Shown: positions 23,278-33,381 of the stretch, piece by piece
Numbering within the stretch: position 1 is the stretch's first letter
Layout: each line of letters starts with the position of its first letter
Notes under the pieces: model-generated
What the model saw: the letters and a program-made list of their open reading frames with translations, nothing else
Told to the model about the DNA's origin: nothing
Databases searched by the model: none
Made by a program: the position numbers and the translations under genes
NCBI GenBank assembly: GCA_007115705.1
Contig: QXEO01000553.1
Span: 18,071,366 to 18,135,365 of the forward strand
Length of the DNA: 64,000 bases
Reading direction: 5' to 3'
DNA from: Dactylis glomerata
Lineage: Eukaryota > Streptophyta > Magnoliopsida > Poales > Poaceae

Positions 23278-25003
23278 TGCTACCGGTTGATGGAGCCAGA
23301 AAATAAGCTGATGGCGTGTGGTTGACGTGGGAGCAGACGGTCCTTGTACGTGGTGAATAACCAGCCTGTTGGGAACCCCAAGAGGAAGGTATGATGAGTA
23401 TAGCAGCTAGTTTTCCCCCAGTTAAGAAACCAAGGTTTAATATCGATCAGGAGAGGAGAGACAATGGCGACTGAAGGTGATGCGGACTGGCTTAGTAACA
23501 CTCCAACAAGGGCGCCGTTTAACGATACTTGTTGACTCGTCTTCAGCCAGTAGCAACGCGGAACCTGCACACAACACAACCAAGTACTTTGTTCCCAACT
23601 TGCGATGAGGTTGTCAATCTCACCGGTTTGCTTGAAACAAAGGTTATGAGCGTATCGAGTGGAAAACAATATAGTATGCGAGTAAAGTAAACAGTGCAAG
23701 TAAAGTAAACAGTGCGAGTAAAGTAAACAAGTGATAGCAATATGATGGAAATAGGACCGGGGTCCACAGTTCACTAGTGGTGTCTCTCCATAGATAAAAT
23801 AACACATGCTGGGTAAACAAATTACAGTTGGGCAATTGATAGAATAAAGATAAACGTGATATGTCAAGAAGATCACTATGAGATTTACTCTGGGCATTAC
23901 AACAAAATACATAGACCGCCATCCAACTGCATCTATGACTAATAATCCACTCCCGGGGATATCAATCCGAACACCCTAGAAGTATTAAGTTGCGAACAAC
24001 AGATAATTGCATTAAGCAAAGTGTGTAATGTAAACAAAGCATATGCCCTTGAGCATATGAATGTTGTTTTCTCCCTAGTAGCAACAGCACATCTACCACC
24101 TTAGAGGTTTCTGTCACTCCCCCAGGTGAAATAGAGGCATGAACCCACTATCGAGCATAAATACCCCCTCTTGGAGTCACTAGCAACTACTCGGCCAAGA
24201 TAGCTACTAACAACGGAGAGCATCCAAGATCATAAACAACATAGAGATAACAAAAGATAATATTCAGTACAGCAACTTAATCATAAACACCAATATTCAT
24301 CGGATCCCAACAAACCAAACATGTAGAATTACATAACGGTGATCTCAATCATGTAGGGCAGCTCATGATATCTAAACATGAAGCACATGGTGGAGAAGAC
24401 AACCATCTAGCTACTGCTATGGACCCATGGTCCAAGGTAGACTACTCACTCATCGCTCCGGAGGCAAGCATGGCGATGAAGAAGACCTCTGGTGGCGATT
24501 CCCCTCTCCGGCAGGGTGCCGGGAAGAGCTTCTGGACCCTCCCGATCTTCGGGTCGACGGTGGCGGCGGATCGCGATGTGTTCTGGAAATCTGATTGGGT
24601 ACTTAGGTTTTTTCCGTCGGGGGGTCTTTATAGGCGAAGGGGCGATGTCAGAGGGGGAGCCAGGCGCCCTCACGCGGGGCCCGCGCGGCCAGGGGGCTAG
24701 CCGCGCCGCCCCTGCGTGTGGGGCCCTGGTGGCCCCCCTCCGACTCTCCTTCGGATCTCTGGAAGCTTCCAGGAAAAATAAGACTTCAGGAACTTGTTTC
24801 GTCCAATTCCGAGAAATATTTCCTGTGTATCACTCTGAAACACAAAAACAGCAGAAAACAGGGAACTGGCACTGTGGCAACTCGTTAATAGGTTAGTTCC
24901 GGAAAATGCATAAAAGTGCCACTAAGTGTAACGAAACAATTGGCAAATGGTGTAAAAACAAGCATGGAGCATAAAAAATTATAGATACGTTTGAGATGTA
25001 TCA
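23278..25003 (-). repeat. Element E 5' LTR, 1726 bp
   Basis: Pairs with 17836-19557. One hairpin arm has a change (CTAGCCGCGCC where the other copy has CTGGCCGCGC). Ends ATGTATCA at 25003. Confidence 0.92.
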
Positions 25004-25008
25004 GAGGC

Positions 25009-25890
25009 CTGAAGCTTGACATCGGCAATGCGGTTCGCCTTCCGTGCCACCTCCAACGCTGACAGTGTCTTGGAGGAATGACGGGTAGGATGCCTGGCTG
25101 ACCCCAGGAAGCACGTCTTGTGCGAGCGGCGCTGGAGGGGCGACACGCGGGCAACCAGAAAGGCAAGCAGGAGGTCGGGTGGCTGTAAGCCGCCCTCCGT
25201 CTGCAGAGTGGAGATCCGCTAGAGAATCTTCTCCATCTCCGGCGAGGGACGAGCTAGAGAAGCACTCCAGCTGTCCCGCTCAGGCCCGTTCGCGTCAAAG
25301 GGCGGCAGATTGATGTGGTCCGCGCCCTCCTTCAGATTCTTCACATAGAAGAAGGAGCGCTGCCATTTCTTGCAAGACTCTTTCCCCTTTATGCCCAGGA
25401 AGTCCGCGGTCTTGCACGCATAGAAGGAGGCTGTACCACATATCACCGGGACCGTCTCCACCATTTGGGTCTTGAAGTAAATCAGCCGGCGGAACAGCTC
25501 AACGTTGGGCCAGATGCCTAGGTACGCCTTGCAAAGGGTCGCAAACGCTGCCAGCGTCATCATCGCGTTCGCCCCGAGGTGATGTGGCTGCAGGCGAAAG
25601 TGATCCAGGAATCGACGCAGGAAGCTGCTGACGGGAAGCGCGAAGCCCCGAGGGAAATGGTCATAGAAGACCACTGTCTCCCCTGGCCCAGGAGCAGGGA
25701 TTCGCTCGTCGCCGGCGGGACGGCAGCCCACGAGATCCGCAGGCGGGAGCACTCGACCTCGGCGTAGCAGCTCGATCTATTTCTCCCTCACCCAAGAGCC
25801 TTCCCAGGATCCCTTTGGCAAGGCGGGTGGAGCGGCATCCTTGTTCGAGGTCGCGCCCTTCCCCTTGGGCCGTGAGGCTTTGGGAGCCAT
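25009..25890 (-). pseudogene. Element C antisense gene, 5' exon(s) with Transposase_28-like domain
   Basis: Start codon at 25890-25888 on the minus strand (MAPKASRPKGKG). The frame runs through the stretch ELLRRGRVLPPADLVG and the block GDERIPAPGPGETVVFYDHF, LQPHHLGANAMMTLAAF and AYLGIWPNVELFRRL. That block matches, from memory of the family, Pfam PF04195 (putative gypsy-type transposon). In-frame TAG stops occur at 25779-25777 and 25221-25219, so this copy is broken. After the second stop the same frame continues (SALEVARKANRIADVKLQ) up to the E insertion at 25008. The protein's function is unknown; it is common in grass retrotransposons. Confidence 0.8.
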
Positions 25891-26480
25891 CCGGGTGCGG
25901 ATCTGGATGAACGGAATGGCGGCGGAGCGAGCAGAAAACCCTAATCCCTTGGGGACGAAGCTTGGGAACAGAGGATTTCAGGTGGAGCGAATGCCGAAGG
26001 AAGAAGAGAAGCGGGCGACCGATGCTCTATTTCAGGAGCGGCCCCCGGTTTAAAAGTGAGGAGGCGGGTCAGTTGCATATTTTGCCCACGATGGGCCGAC
26101 AACTGACCCCTTTCGTCACGAGCCACGACCGCATAAAGATCGGGCAACCGCCGTGGTTGCCGCAAAAGATCATGGGGCCGGGGCCAATCCGACGTGACGC
26201 GATGGCGCGCGGACAAGTGGTGCCCCGGTCCAGTCCCCGAGGGAGCAAGTCCCAAGGAGCCGGACAACGGCGGACGGTCGCGTGGCGGTCGCCAGCCGGA
26301 TCGGTCTGGGAGCCGGCTCGTCCCGAGACAGCTGGCAACGCTCCACAGGACTTGACCTCGAGGCCAATGGCTTTCGAGCCAGACCAAGAATCCTGGGACT
26401 TCGACGAAGACGAGCAAGACTTCGGCGAGAAGGAGAACCCATCGAAGCCCCATGCTAACCCATGAGACTTCGCCAGTTTC
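25891..26480 (+). other. Element C region upstream of antisense gene
   Basis: Contains the presumptive promoter of the antisense gene. A run GGTTTAAAAGTG at 26048 reads as a TATA-like CACTTTTAAACC on the minus strand about 160 bases before its ATG. Open frames on both strands here are GC-driven and show no family I recognise. Confidence 0.4.
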
Positions 26481-26489
26481 GGGGGCTAG
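26481..26489 (+). other. Element C polypurine tract
   Basis: GGGGGCTAG, preceded by TTTC, lies directly before the 3' LTR. It is short, but the position is right. Confidence 0.7.
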
Positions 26490-27232
26490 TGTCGTGGGGA
26501 TGACTAATGGGGCATGCCACGGACCGAGCTAAATGTCGGCTGGCGTCCCAGGAGTCCTCACGACTCTAGGATGAGAAGATCGGCTCCACCCGAAGGGCCG
26601 GCTGCGTCAGCAGCCGGCTGGCGCCTCCACCGAGGAGAGCCGGAGCCGGACGATGAAGACAAAAGCCTCCCAATGGCTGTTTCGCTGAAAGTGGGCTTGC
26701 CCCGACAAGAACGATAGAGGCTAAGAACGGGAGTGACGAGTTCCACGACTGGCCTCAGCCAATCAGCGATCGAGGCCCCTTCCCCACAACGGGATCCGAG
26801 GCAAAAGGGAGGGGATATGCCTCCCAGATGCCGGTCTAGGGGAAAGGCGCTTTATAAAGCGCCTTTGTCAGAGCAGGGCCAGAGGATCACGTCAAGGACG
26901 CCGCCGCCGAGGAGCCGGCAGCTGACCGAAACGCTACCTAACCTGTAACCAGGCCCCCGCCTATATAAGGGGGCCTGGACCCTTAGTCAGGGGAGATCCG
27001 ATCTTCTTCTTCCTCCTCTAGCCCGAACAGCTCGAGGAGCACTATAATCGCTACTGTCCAATCAATACGAAGCAGGCAGGAAGTAGGGGCTTTACCTCCA
27101 CCCGGGAGGGCCCTAAACCTGGGTAAACCGAGGTGTCTCCATTGGCACAATCCCGAGCCAGACCCATCGTCACCATCGTCGAGCCCCCTCGATAAGCCAC
27201 CCCATGGCTACTGTCTCTAAATTCCCATGACA
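26490..27232 (+). repeat. Element C 3' LTR, 743 bp
   Basis: Same length as the 5' copy, with about 24 substitutions by eye (3.2%), nearly all C/T or G/A. Palindrome at 26843-26866 and TATA hairpin at 26949-26978 are both intact. Followed by AATAG at 27233-27237. Confidence 0.93.
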
Positions 27233-27871
27233 AATAGAGAAATCAAGTCTATCTTGCAGAAGACTGTCAATAGATCTAGAAAAAATTGGGCTAGTAAGTT
27301 AAACGATGCTTTATGGGCTTATAGAACTGCTTATAAGAACCCCATGGGAATGTCTCCTTATAAGATGGTTTACAAAAAAGCGTGTCACTTGCCTTTAGAA
27401 TTAGAACACAAAGCTTTTTGGGCAGTGAGAGAGCTTAATAGAGATTTTAAATTAGCCGGTAAGAAAAGGTTGTTAGATTTGAGTTCTCTAGATGAGTGGA
27501 GAAACGAAGCGTATGAGAATGCTAGACTTTTCAAAGAAAAAGTCAAGCAATGGCGTGACAAGAGAATTCTTAAAAGAGAGTTTCATGTTGGTGAGAAAGT
27601 TCTATTGTATAGGTCTCGTCTCAGATTTTTTGCAGGAAAATTACTCTCTAAATGGGAAGGACCATATGTTATTGTAGAAGTATACCGCTCAGGTGCTATT
27701 AATATTGCTTCTTTGAAAGATGACACTACACAAGTGGTGAATGGGCAAAGACTCAAACATTATATTACTGGAGATTCTTATAATGAAGATGTTGATGTAA
27801 TTGAAATAGTTTCTCCAGAAGAATTCATCCAAGACAAATTGCAGGTACCTACAGAGTTCGTTTTTGAATAG
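27233..27871 (+). pseudogene. pol: Element B integrase, C-terminal part after element C
   Basis: Continues the integrase reading frame from the far side of element C. The five bases at 27233-27237 repeat 3046-3050, and leaving out the insert plus one copy keeps the frame, so the insertion alone broke the gene. The segment holds the end of the core and the C-terminal DNA-binding region: a conserved WALWAYRT-like stretch (here DALWAYRTAYK), a Lys/Arg-rich part and a GPYVIVEV beta-rich motif, then a stop at 27869-27871. There is no chromodomain. The low GC matches bases 1-3050 and contrasts with the GC-rich DNA just left of 27233. Confidence 0.93.
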
Positions 27872-28002
27872 GTAACAGTTCTAGTCAGAGAAGTTTCACG
27901 AAAAACTCTTCCTTTATTATTTTTGCTGTTTTTACTAAATATGAAAAATCACGAGACGAAAACGGGCAGGAAAAGGAGTCCGTGTGCTCCTCACACACAG
28001 GG

Positions 28003-28116
28003 GGCACGGGCCCACCTCTGGCCGCGCCGCCCTGGTGTGAGAGCACCCCGGAGATTGTTTCCGTCCCGGTTTCCTCCTGTGATTTCCCCTCGATGTATAA
28101 TTTCCGCTTATATAAA
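28003..28116 (+). promoter_or_regulatory. Candidate internal promoter of element B with TATATAAA box
   Basis: A TATATAAA box lies at 28109-28116, 94 bases before the ATG of the next ORF. Just upstream, 28003-28028 holds a GC-rich motif (GGCACGGG...GGCCGCGCC) flanked by CACACA and GTGTGAGAG, closely like the hairpin module in B's own LTR at 30569-30620. This looks like a duplicate of the LTR promoter region placed inside the element. That it drives the downstream ORF is inferred from position. Confidence 0.5.
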
Positions 28117-28209
28117 CCCCCGGAGTACCCAAGGTCTATATATCGTTTTCTCGTCGTGTTTTGTTTCGAACTATTTCTGTCAGGAGTTGATCTTAGTTTT
28201 GAGGGCACC

Positions 28210-28566
28210 ATGGCCTCTTCAAACGATGACAAGGGCAAAAGGCCCAGGGAGGATGATCACCAAGACCCCAAGTGGAAGAAAGAGCAGGAGGCTAGAAGAC
28301 CGAGGCCAAGAAACCCTGCTTTTGAAGGACCAACGAAAGCTATACGTATCTTTTCTCATGATATGCAGGGACCAACACTACACGCCTTGGATCTGAACTC
28401 CATGCCTGTGATAAAAGAGGGTATGCTGGTCACTGACGAGTTTTGCGCTCAATATCGAGTTCTGGAAAAGGAGGTGGAGATGCTTCAAGAAGAGAATATC
28501 AGGCTTCGCAGGATGCTGGAATATTTCGTTAATCCAAGGCTGCTTCCACTACCACCAAAGGAGTAA
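28210..28566 (+). CDS. Element B 3' accessory ORF, 118-aa coiled-coil protein
   Basis: ATG at 28210 to TAA at 28564-28566, 118 codons. This start is chosen because it follows a TATA box at 28109; the frame is open farther upstream but that stretch is GC-rich promoter-like DNA. The N-terminal 40 residues are very basic and acidic (KGKRPRED, WKKEQEARRPRPR), which suggests a nuclear or nucleic-acid-binding tail. Residues about 75-105 form a leucine/isoleucine heptad pattern (YRVLEKEVEMLQEENIRLRRM), a probable coiled coil. There is no transmembrane segment, so it is not an obvious env. It sits where Athila elements carry a third ORF. Function unknown. Confidence 0.6.
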   Translation: MASSNDDKGKRPREDDHQDPKWKKEQEARRPRPRNPAFEGPTKAIRIFSHDMQGPTLHALDLNSMPVIKEGMLVTDEFCAQYRVLEKEVEMLQEENIRLRRMLEYFVNPRLLPLPPKE

Positions 28567-30275
28567 CTCGTCATCGGTATAGGCATCCCCTTGGCTTGTT
28601 CCAAGCTTGGGGGAGTGCCGCGGTATCATATCATCACCCTTTTACTCATTTACTTTTTAAGTAGAGTCATATCATGAATATAGAAATTATCCTATAGAAT
28701 AGTTTGCAGTTTGGAAGTATCCTCCTTTTTTTTTGGAGAATGGAAGTATCCTCCTTAGTTGGTTACCTTTGTATCCCTTGGTGTGAGTTGCGGTAATGAA
28801 ATATTAATGAGAAGTTCTATCATTTACTTTCCGCACACTTTATTTTAGGTTGCAATCTCTCTTATACGACTAGTCTTGTTGATTAGTACTGGTATCACTT
28901 TGGGAGCATGAGTAAATTTAGTTGGTTTTGGCAAACTTAGCTTGGTCAGTAGTAACATTACCTTGAGGTTTGAGTAGAAAAGAATAAAGAAGTGTTTGTA
29001 GTTACATCACTTCAGTTTTCCTTGTGATTGGCTTATAAGCATTATTATTCTCAAAGTCAAAAACATTGTACCTTCAAGGGAGTTTGCATGATTGTTCTTA
29101 TTATATGTATGTATGTTTGTTTCATGCAACTCTTGTGCTTGCTACCCAGCCTTGCTAGCCAAATACTTGTACTGAGAGGGAATACTTCTCGTGCATCCAA
29201 ATCCCAAAAGCCAAGTCACTTCCAAAGAGTCCACTATAAATTCCTATGCATGGTATTTCAAGCCATTCCAAGTAAATTTTCATGTGCTACCTTTCAAAAA
29301 CCTTCAAACACTTCTCATTTTGTGCCACTGTTTTTAGCTCATGAGGACATAGTGGATGGGTTTGTTATCTTCCATACTAAATTAAGTACCCCTCGACTAG
29401 GCAGCTTCATCTGCTCGTCACTAATTTTGCAAGGGAGCTGGTCAGACCATTATAATCTCAAAAAGAAAAAGAAAAAGAAGCACTCCTCCACGGTATGTGA
29501 AAGTTGGTCGGCACCCGATGGAATCGGTTAGCCATGGTTTGAGAAAGGAAAAAGGTGGGGAGGAGTGCAAAGCTATAAAAGAGCACCAGTGTGCCAATTA
29601 ATCAAACATCTCGGAACCGCTCTCACTTGTTTAGTATGGAAGATATCAAGAACTCCGTTGCTAGTCGTTGACAAAAGCAACCACCTCTCAAAATAACTTT
29701 TTACCTCTGTTTTGCAAATGAAAAGCTCTAGCACATGTTTAATCCCTGCTTCCCTCTGCGAAGGGCCTGTCTTTTACTTTTATGTTGAGTCAACCTATTC
29801 CCCTCTATCTCAAGCAAGCATTTGAGTTGTTATGTTTCACTCATTCATATGTTGATCCGTTTAATCATGTTTACTATCTTCTTTGTTTTGTACAATGCTT
29901 TTGTCTGAAGGAATATATCTTTGAAGCTTTCTATGAATGCAAAAAGTTTGTTTTGTTGAGCATATGGTCTTTGCTATATTAGCTCTGTTTTAAAAGGCTC
30001 CATTCAAAAGAAAGAATAGTTTGTTCATTATTCTTTGACCAAGAACTAAGGTTTGCCATCACCAATTATAGTTTACTTTGTGCATCTTTATATGTGATTC
30101 CCTTTTACTTATTGCAAGTCTATATTATATAAAGGGAATTTGCTGTCTATTATAACTTGTGCCTTTGGTGAACGTGATGCTTCTTTTCCGTATTTTGATT
30201 ATCGACACTTCACTCCATAAACCTGTGGTCATGTTTACCGAGTTCAGTTTTCGCTTGGGGACAAGCGAGGTCTAA
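28567..30275 (+). other. Element B 3' untranslated region
   Basis: No convincing coding frame. A polypurine-like AAGCTTGGGGGAGTGCC follows the accessory ORF at about 28601-28617. Bases 29742-29796 match, with few changes, a block found in A, D, E and F (GCGAAGGGCC ... TTTTATGTTGAGTCA), and the stretch near 29190-29290 resembles another part of their internal DNA. These shared blocks tie element B to its pol-less relatives. An A-rich run lies at 29459-29480. Confidence 0.7.
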
Positions 30276-30289
30276 GCTTGGGAGGGGGG
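30276..30289 (+). other. Element B polypurine tract
   Basis: GCTTGGGAGGGGGG lies directly before the 3' LTR. It is the expected primer for plus-strand DNA synthesis, defined by position and composition. Confidence 0.85.
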
Positions 30290-31795
30290 TGATACATCCA
30301 TTTTGCATCACTATTGTGTATCATAATTTGCTGTTATTCATTGATATATTTCATATTTAGAGATGATACTTATGTTGTTTCCTCTATTTTTACATGTCTG
30401 ATGATCATTGGAGGATTTGCGGCCGGAGTGAGGATTCTGCTGGAAAAGGACCGTCAAGACACCATATTTCGGAAGATCAGGAAAATTCCAGAAAAATACC
30501 AGAAAATTATATTTTACCAAAAGACTCCGGAAGCCAGAAGGAGGAGTCGAGAGGGGCTAGAGGGCAGCCTCACACATAGGGGGCGCGGCCTGGCCCCTGG
30601 CCGCGCCGTCCCAGTGTGAGGGCGCCCTGGCCCACTCGAGGTCTCGCCCCTTCGCATACTTCATCGTCCCTGAAAACCTAAGTCAAGGGGGGGCTCAGAG
30701 ATACACACAGCCGCCTCTGCGGGGCGGAAAACACCAGAGAGAGAAAAGCTCTCCGGCAGGCAGAAATCTACCGGGGAAATTCCTTCCCGGAGAGGGGAGA
30801 TCGTCGCCATCGTCATCGCCATCGCACCGGACTTCATCGGGATCATCATCATCTCCATCACCAACACCTTCATCTCCATCATCACCACGCCATACCGCTG
30901 TAACATCTTGAGTTGGATCTTGTTATATTCTTAGGGGAAACTTTCCCGGTGTTGATTACTCTTGTAGTTGATGCTATTGAGTGGAATCGTTGAATTAAGG
31001 TTTATGTTCAGATTGTTATTTACCATTATTTCACCTCTGATCATGATCCATATGATGTCTTGTGAGTAGTTCGTTTAGTTCTTGAGGACATGGGAGAAGT
31101 CAAGATGTTAGTAGTGAATTATTGTTGAAAAATATTTAATGGTTTGATATTGTTGTGGTGCTATTTCACTAGTGGTGTCATGGGAACGTCGACTACATGA
31201 TACTTCACCATTTATGGGTCTAGTGAGATGCATTGTGTATTTGGCTACCAATTGTGGGGTTGCTGGAGTGACAGAAACCTAAACCTCCGTTGGGAAACCA
31301 TTGCACCAGGGAGCATAGGATCTTAGAGTTTAAGGCTGTGGTTAGATTTATCTTAATTACTTTCTTGTATTTGCGGATGCTTGCAAGGGGTATAATCACA
31401 AGTGTGTATTTATCCTAGTTAGGGTAGTGCGCTAGCACAGGTTCACCCCCATAACACCTATCAAACCAATAAAGACTATTTAGCGATATGAAGCGAAAGC
31501 TCTTGACAGAAACTCCCGTGTGTCCTCGAGAATGTTTGGTTATTATAAGTTACACAACCAGCTTGTCCTTTGCTAAAGAAAGGATTGGGCCACTTGCTGC
31601 AATTGTTACTACTGTCTTTTATTTACTCGCACTTTATTTATTTGCATTATCAAATACCCCTGAAAACCTGTTTGCTAGTATTTACAGTGAATCCTTGATC
31701 AAAACCACTTGTAAACACCTTCTGCTCCTCGTTGGGTTCGACACTCTTATTTATCAAAAGTACTACGATACACCCCCTATACTTGTGGGTCATCA
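30290..31795 (+). repeat. Element B 3' LTR, 1506 bp
   Basis: Begins TGATACATCC and ends GGGTCATCA, so has TG...CA ends, directly after a polypurine tract. A GC hairpin lies at 30569-30620 (outer arms CTCACAC/GTGTGAG, inner arms GGCGCGGCC/GGCCGCGCC). A run of ATC-rich, CCATCNCC-type repeats follows at 30805-30890, as in the LTRs of A and F. No clear TATA box; CGCATACTTCATC stands where CCTATAAGAAGCC stands in F. The 5' LTR is outside the window, so no age can be given. Confidence 0.88.
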
Positions 31796-32924
31796 GTGAC
31801 ATGCACCAACACAACCTTGATCATCTATGTAAGCATTGAGTGCTGGGATCAAAAAAACTTAAAACATGGGCATCAAAGATATAATCTTGATAGAAGAAAC
31901 TTAGCAACCATGTTATAACATGAAAAAGAACACAAACGAAAGATCATGAAGAATGAAACAATGAAAGTCAACGTGTGTTCAAATCATATGGAAAAACATA
32001 GCAAATGGTTTTCAGCTTGTCCTTCATGGAATAGCAAAACATAAATGCATAGGACACCTTCAAGTTTAAGAGGGCGACTAGATACAAATAATTTAAGAAC
32101 AAGTGAAACCAAAATCATGAATCAATCAATGAAAACTTTGGGACAATGCACATTATACTCAGAATGACAACTATGCTCTCTTAGATGGTGTATATAGATA
32201 GAAGGTGGTGACTCAACATAAAAGTAAAAGAAAGGCCCTTCGCAGAGGGAAGCAGTGATTGCAAGTTTTATAAACCTTCAAAAATTATGGTACTTACTAG
32301 CTTTGAGCTCTCATTGCCCCCATCATAGGCATCTTGAATGGTTAAAGTTAATGCGAGTACAATTATGAAGCATATGTTTGACAAATCATAAGTTGAAAAC
32401 CTCGTGTCCCATGAAGTACGAATACCCAAACCTCATGCTACTCAACTTAGAGTCCCAAGCAAGCTCTTGTCATTGTAAGTAGACACGTATCATCGAGAAC
32501 CGCCAATGGGGTACCTCTGTGCCCGATGATATGGAACAAGCCCACATCAAAATGACAGGACAAAAAGACAATGAAGACCTCGGCATCTCTTTTATTTACC
32601 ATTGACATAGCTTTTATTTTGAGATGCGTCGTCGAATGTTCACTATGGGCATGCTGTAAATTTCCACCATGAATTATGCATGGCTTAGATTGGCGGCCCA
32701 GGCATTTCTCTAACACGTATACAAACTCCATGATCCCGCAAGATTCCCAATTTATTTCACACCACGAGTATCCATAAACAAAAGATCATGATATCAACTC
32801 AAATAAGAAGTGCAATATTGAAAGCTTGCCCCATGACGGCATGGCTGGGCTAATTTCCTACTTACAACTTGCAAGCATAACAACTCAACATAAGAGAGCC
32901 ACAATGTCAAATTTTTAAGAACGA
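31796..32924 (-). other. Element A untranslated region, left of the Mutator element
   Basis: Aligns with internal DNA of D (12290 onward) and E. Includes the shared block 32208-32262. No gene. Confidence 0.75.
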
Positions 32925-32933
32925 TAAAAGTAA

Positions 32934-33149
32934 GGGATTTCTATTTTCGTGCCCCTGGGTCGTTAGTTGTACTCAGTTTTCCCCAGCCGCTTAACTTTTC
33001 CTCAGTTTTCCCCTCGCTCCAGTTTGAAACCCCTCGCAGACGCTCGGACGGGAGGGTTGCCATCTGGTCAGAGGCCTTAGACCGTTACCGATGATGGCTA
33101 GGGAGCCGCGGTGGTTGTGAATGGACCGTTGCTTTTGAATGGTGCTGAC
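32934..33149 (+). repeat. Mutator element left TIR, 216 bp
   Basis: Inverted copy of 40456-40670. Includes CTCAGTTTTCCCC motifs at about 32979 and 33002, which recur inside the element. Confidence 0.9.
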
Positions 33150-33381
33150 TGTTGACCCAATGTGACACGTCGGACTGGCGGTCACTCACCCAAAGCTTTC
33201 CCCTTCGCCCGAGACTGGAAGAGCTCACTGCCCCTCCGCCGCCACGGCGTCCTGCCCTCCTACCTTATGGCGTCGTCCGCCCCCGCCCCCACCACCACCC
33301 CCGGGAGGCGGAGAGGGCTCTGCCTCCACTAGATCTACCCCTATCGCGGTAGAGTTTGTACATCCGTCTGGTGTGCCGATT

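Larger units (their letters stand above)
17836..25003 (-). mobile_element. Element E: relative of D, also nested in element C antisense gene
   Basis: Perfect GAGGC duplication at 17831-17835 and 25004-25008. LTRs 17836-19557 and 23278-25003. Same plan as D: primer site 23267-23250, 197-codon ORF, untranslated region with inner PPT motifs, 3' polypurine tract. LTRs differ at about 35 sites by eye (2%), so E is older than D. D and E lie only 318 bases apart in the same host gene but have separate duplications, so they are independent insertions. Confidence 0.93.
3051..27232 (+). mobile_element. Element C: Tat-like Gypsy element with antisense gene, nested in element B integrase
   Basis: Bounded by two 743-bp LTRs (3051-3793 and 26490-27232) and a perfect 5-bp duplication AATAG (3046-3050, 27233-27237). 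Internal order: primer site, gag-protease on the plus strand, a duplicated spacer, a multi-exon antisense gene, then a polypurine tract. Without nested elements D and E it is about 10.1 kb. I find no RT, RNase H or integrase, so it is non-autonomous. The gag and protease motifs and an antisense gene before the 3' LTR fit the Tat lineage (RIRE2/Retand/Grande type) from established knowledge. The LTRs differ at about 24 sites by eye, nearly all transitions. Confidence 0.92.
1..31795 (+). mobile_element. Element B: Athila-like Gypsy LTR retrotransposon, 5' end outside window
   Basis: Autonomous-type Gypsy element. The window opens inside its pol frame; its 5' LTR and gag lie to the left. Seen in order: protease, reverse transcriptase, RNase H and integrase (interrupted by element C at 3051-27232), a small coiled-coil ORF, a long untranslated region, a polypurine tract and the 3' LTR ending at 31795. 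It sits in the internal region of element A: the right flank from 31796 (GTGACATGCACC) matches the same internal site in elements D and E, so the expected right duplication is GTGAC at 31796-31800. The left copy is out of view. No chromodomain is seen after integrase, which fits the Athila/Tat side of Gypsy. Confidence 0.9.

Noticed and set aside
23280..23912. 210-codon minus-strand frame and similar ones at 18101-18478 and 10922-11337
   Set aside because: Inside E and D LTRs, recur only as LTR copies, differ in frame between copies.
25962..26465. 167-codon plus-strand frame
   Set aside because: GC-driven, opposite the leader of the antisense gene; no domain or relative seen.
29028..29531. 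167-codon frame with a poly-Lys run
   Set aside because: In the untranslated part of element B; the Lys run is an A-rich tract and the related elements do not keep the frame.
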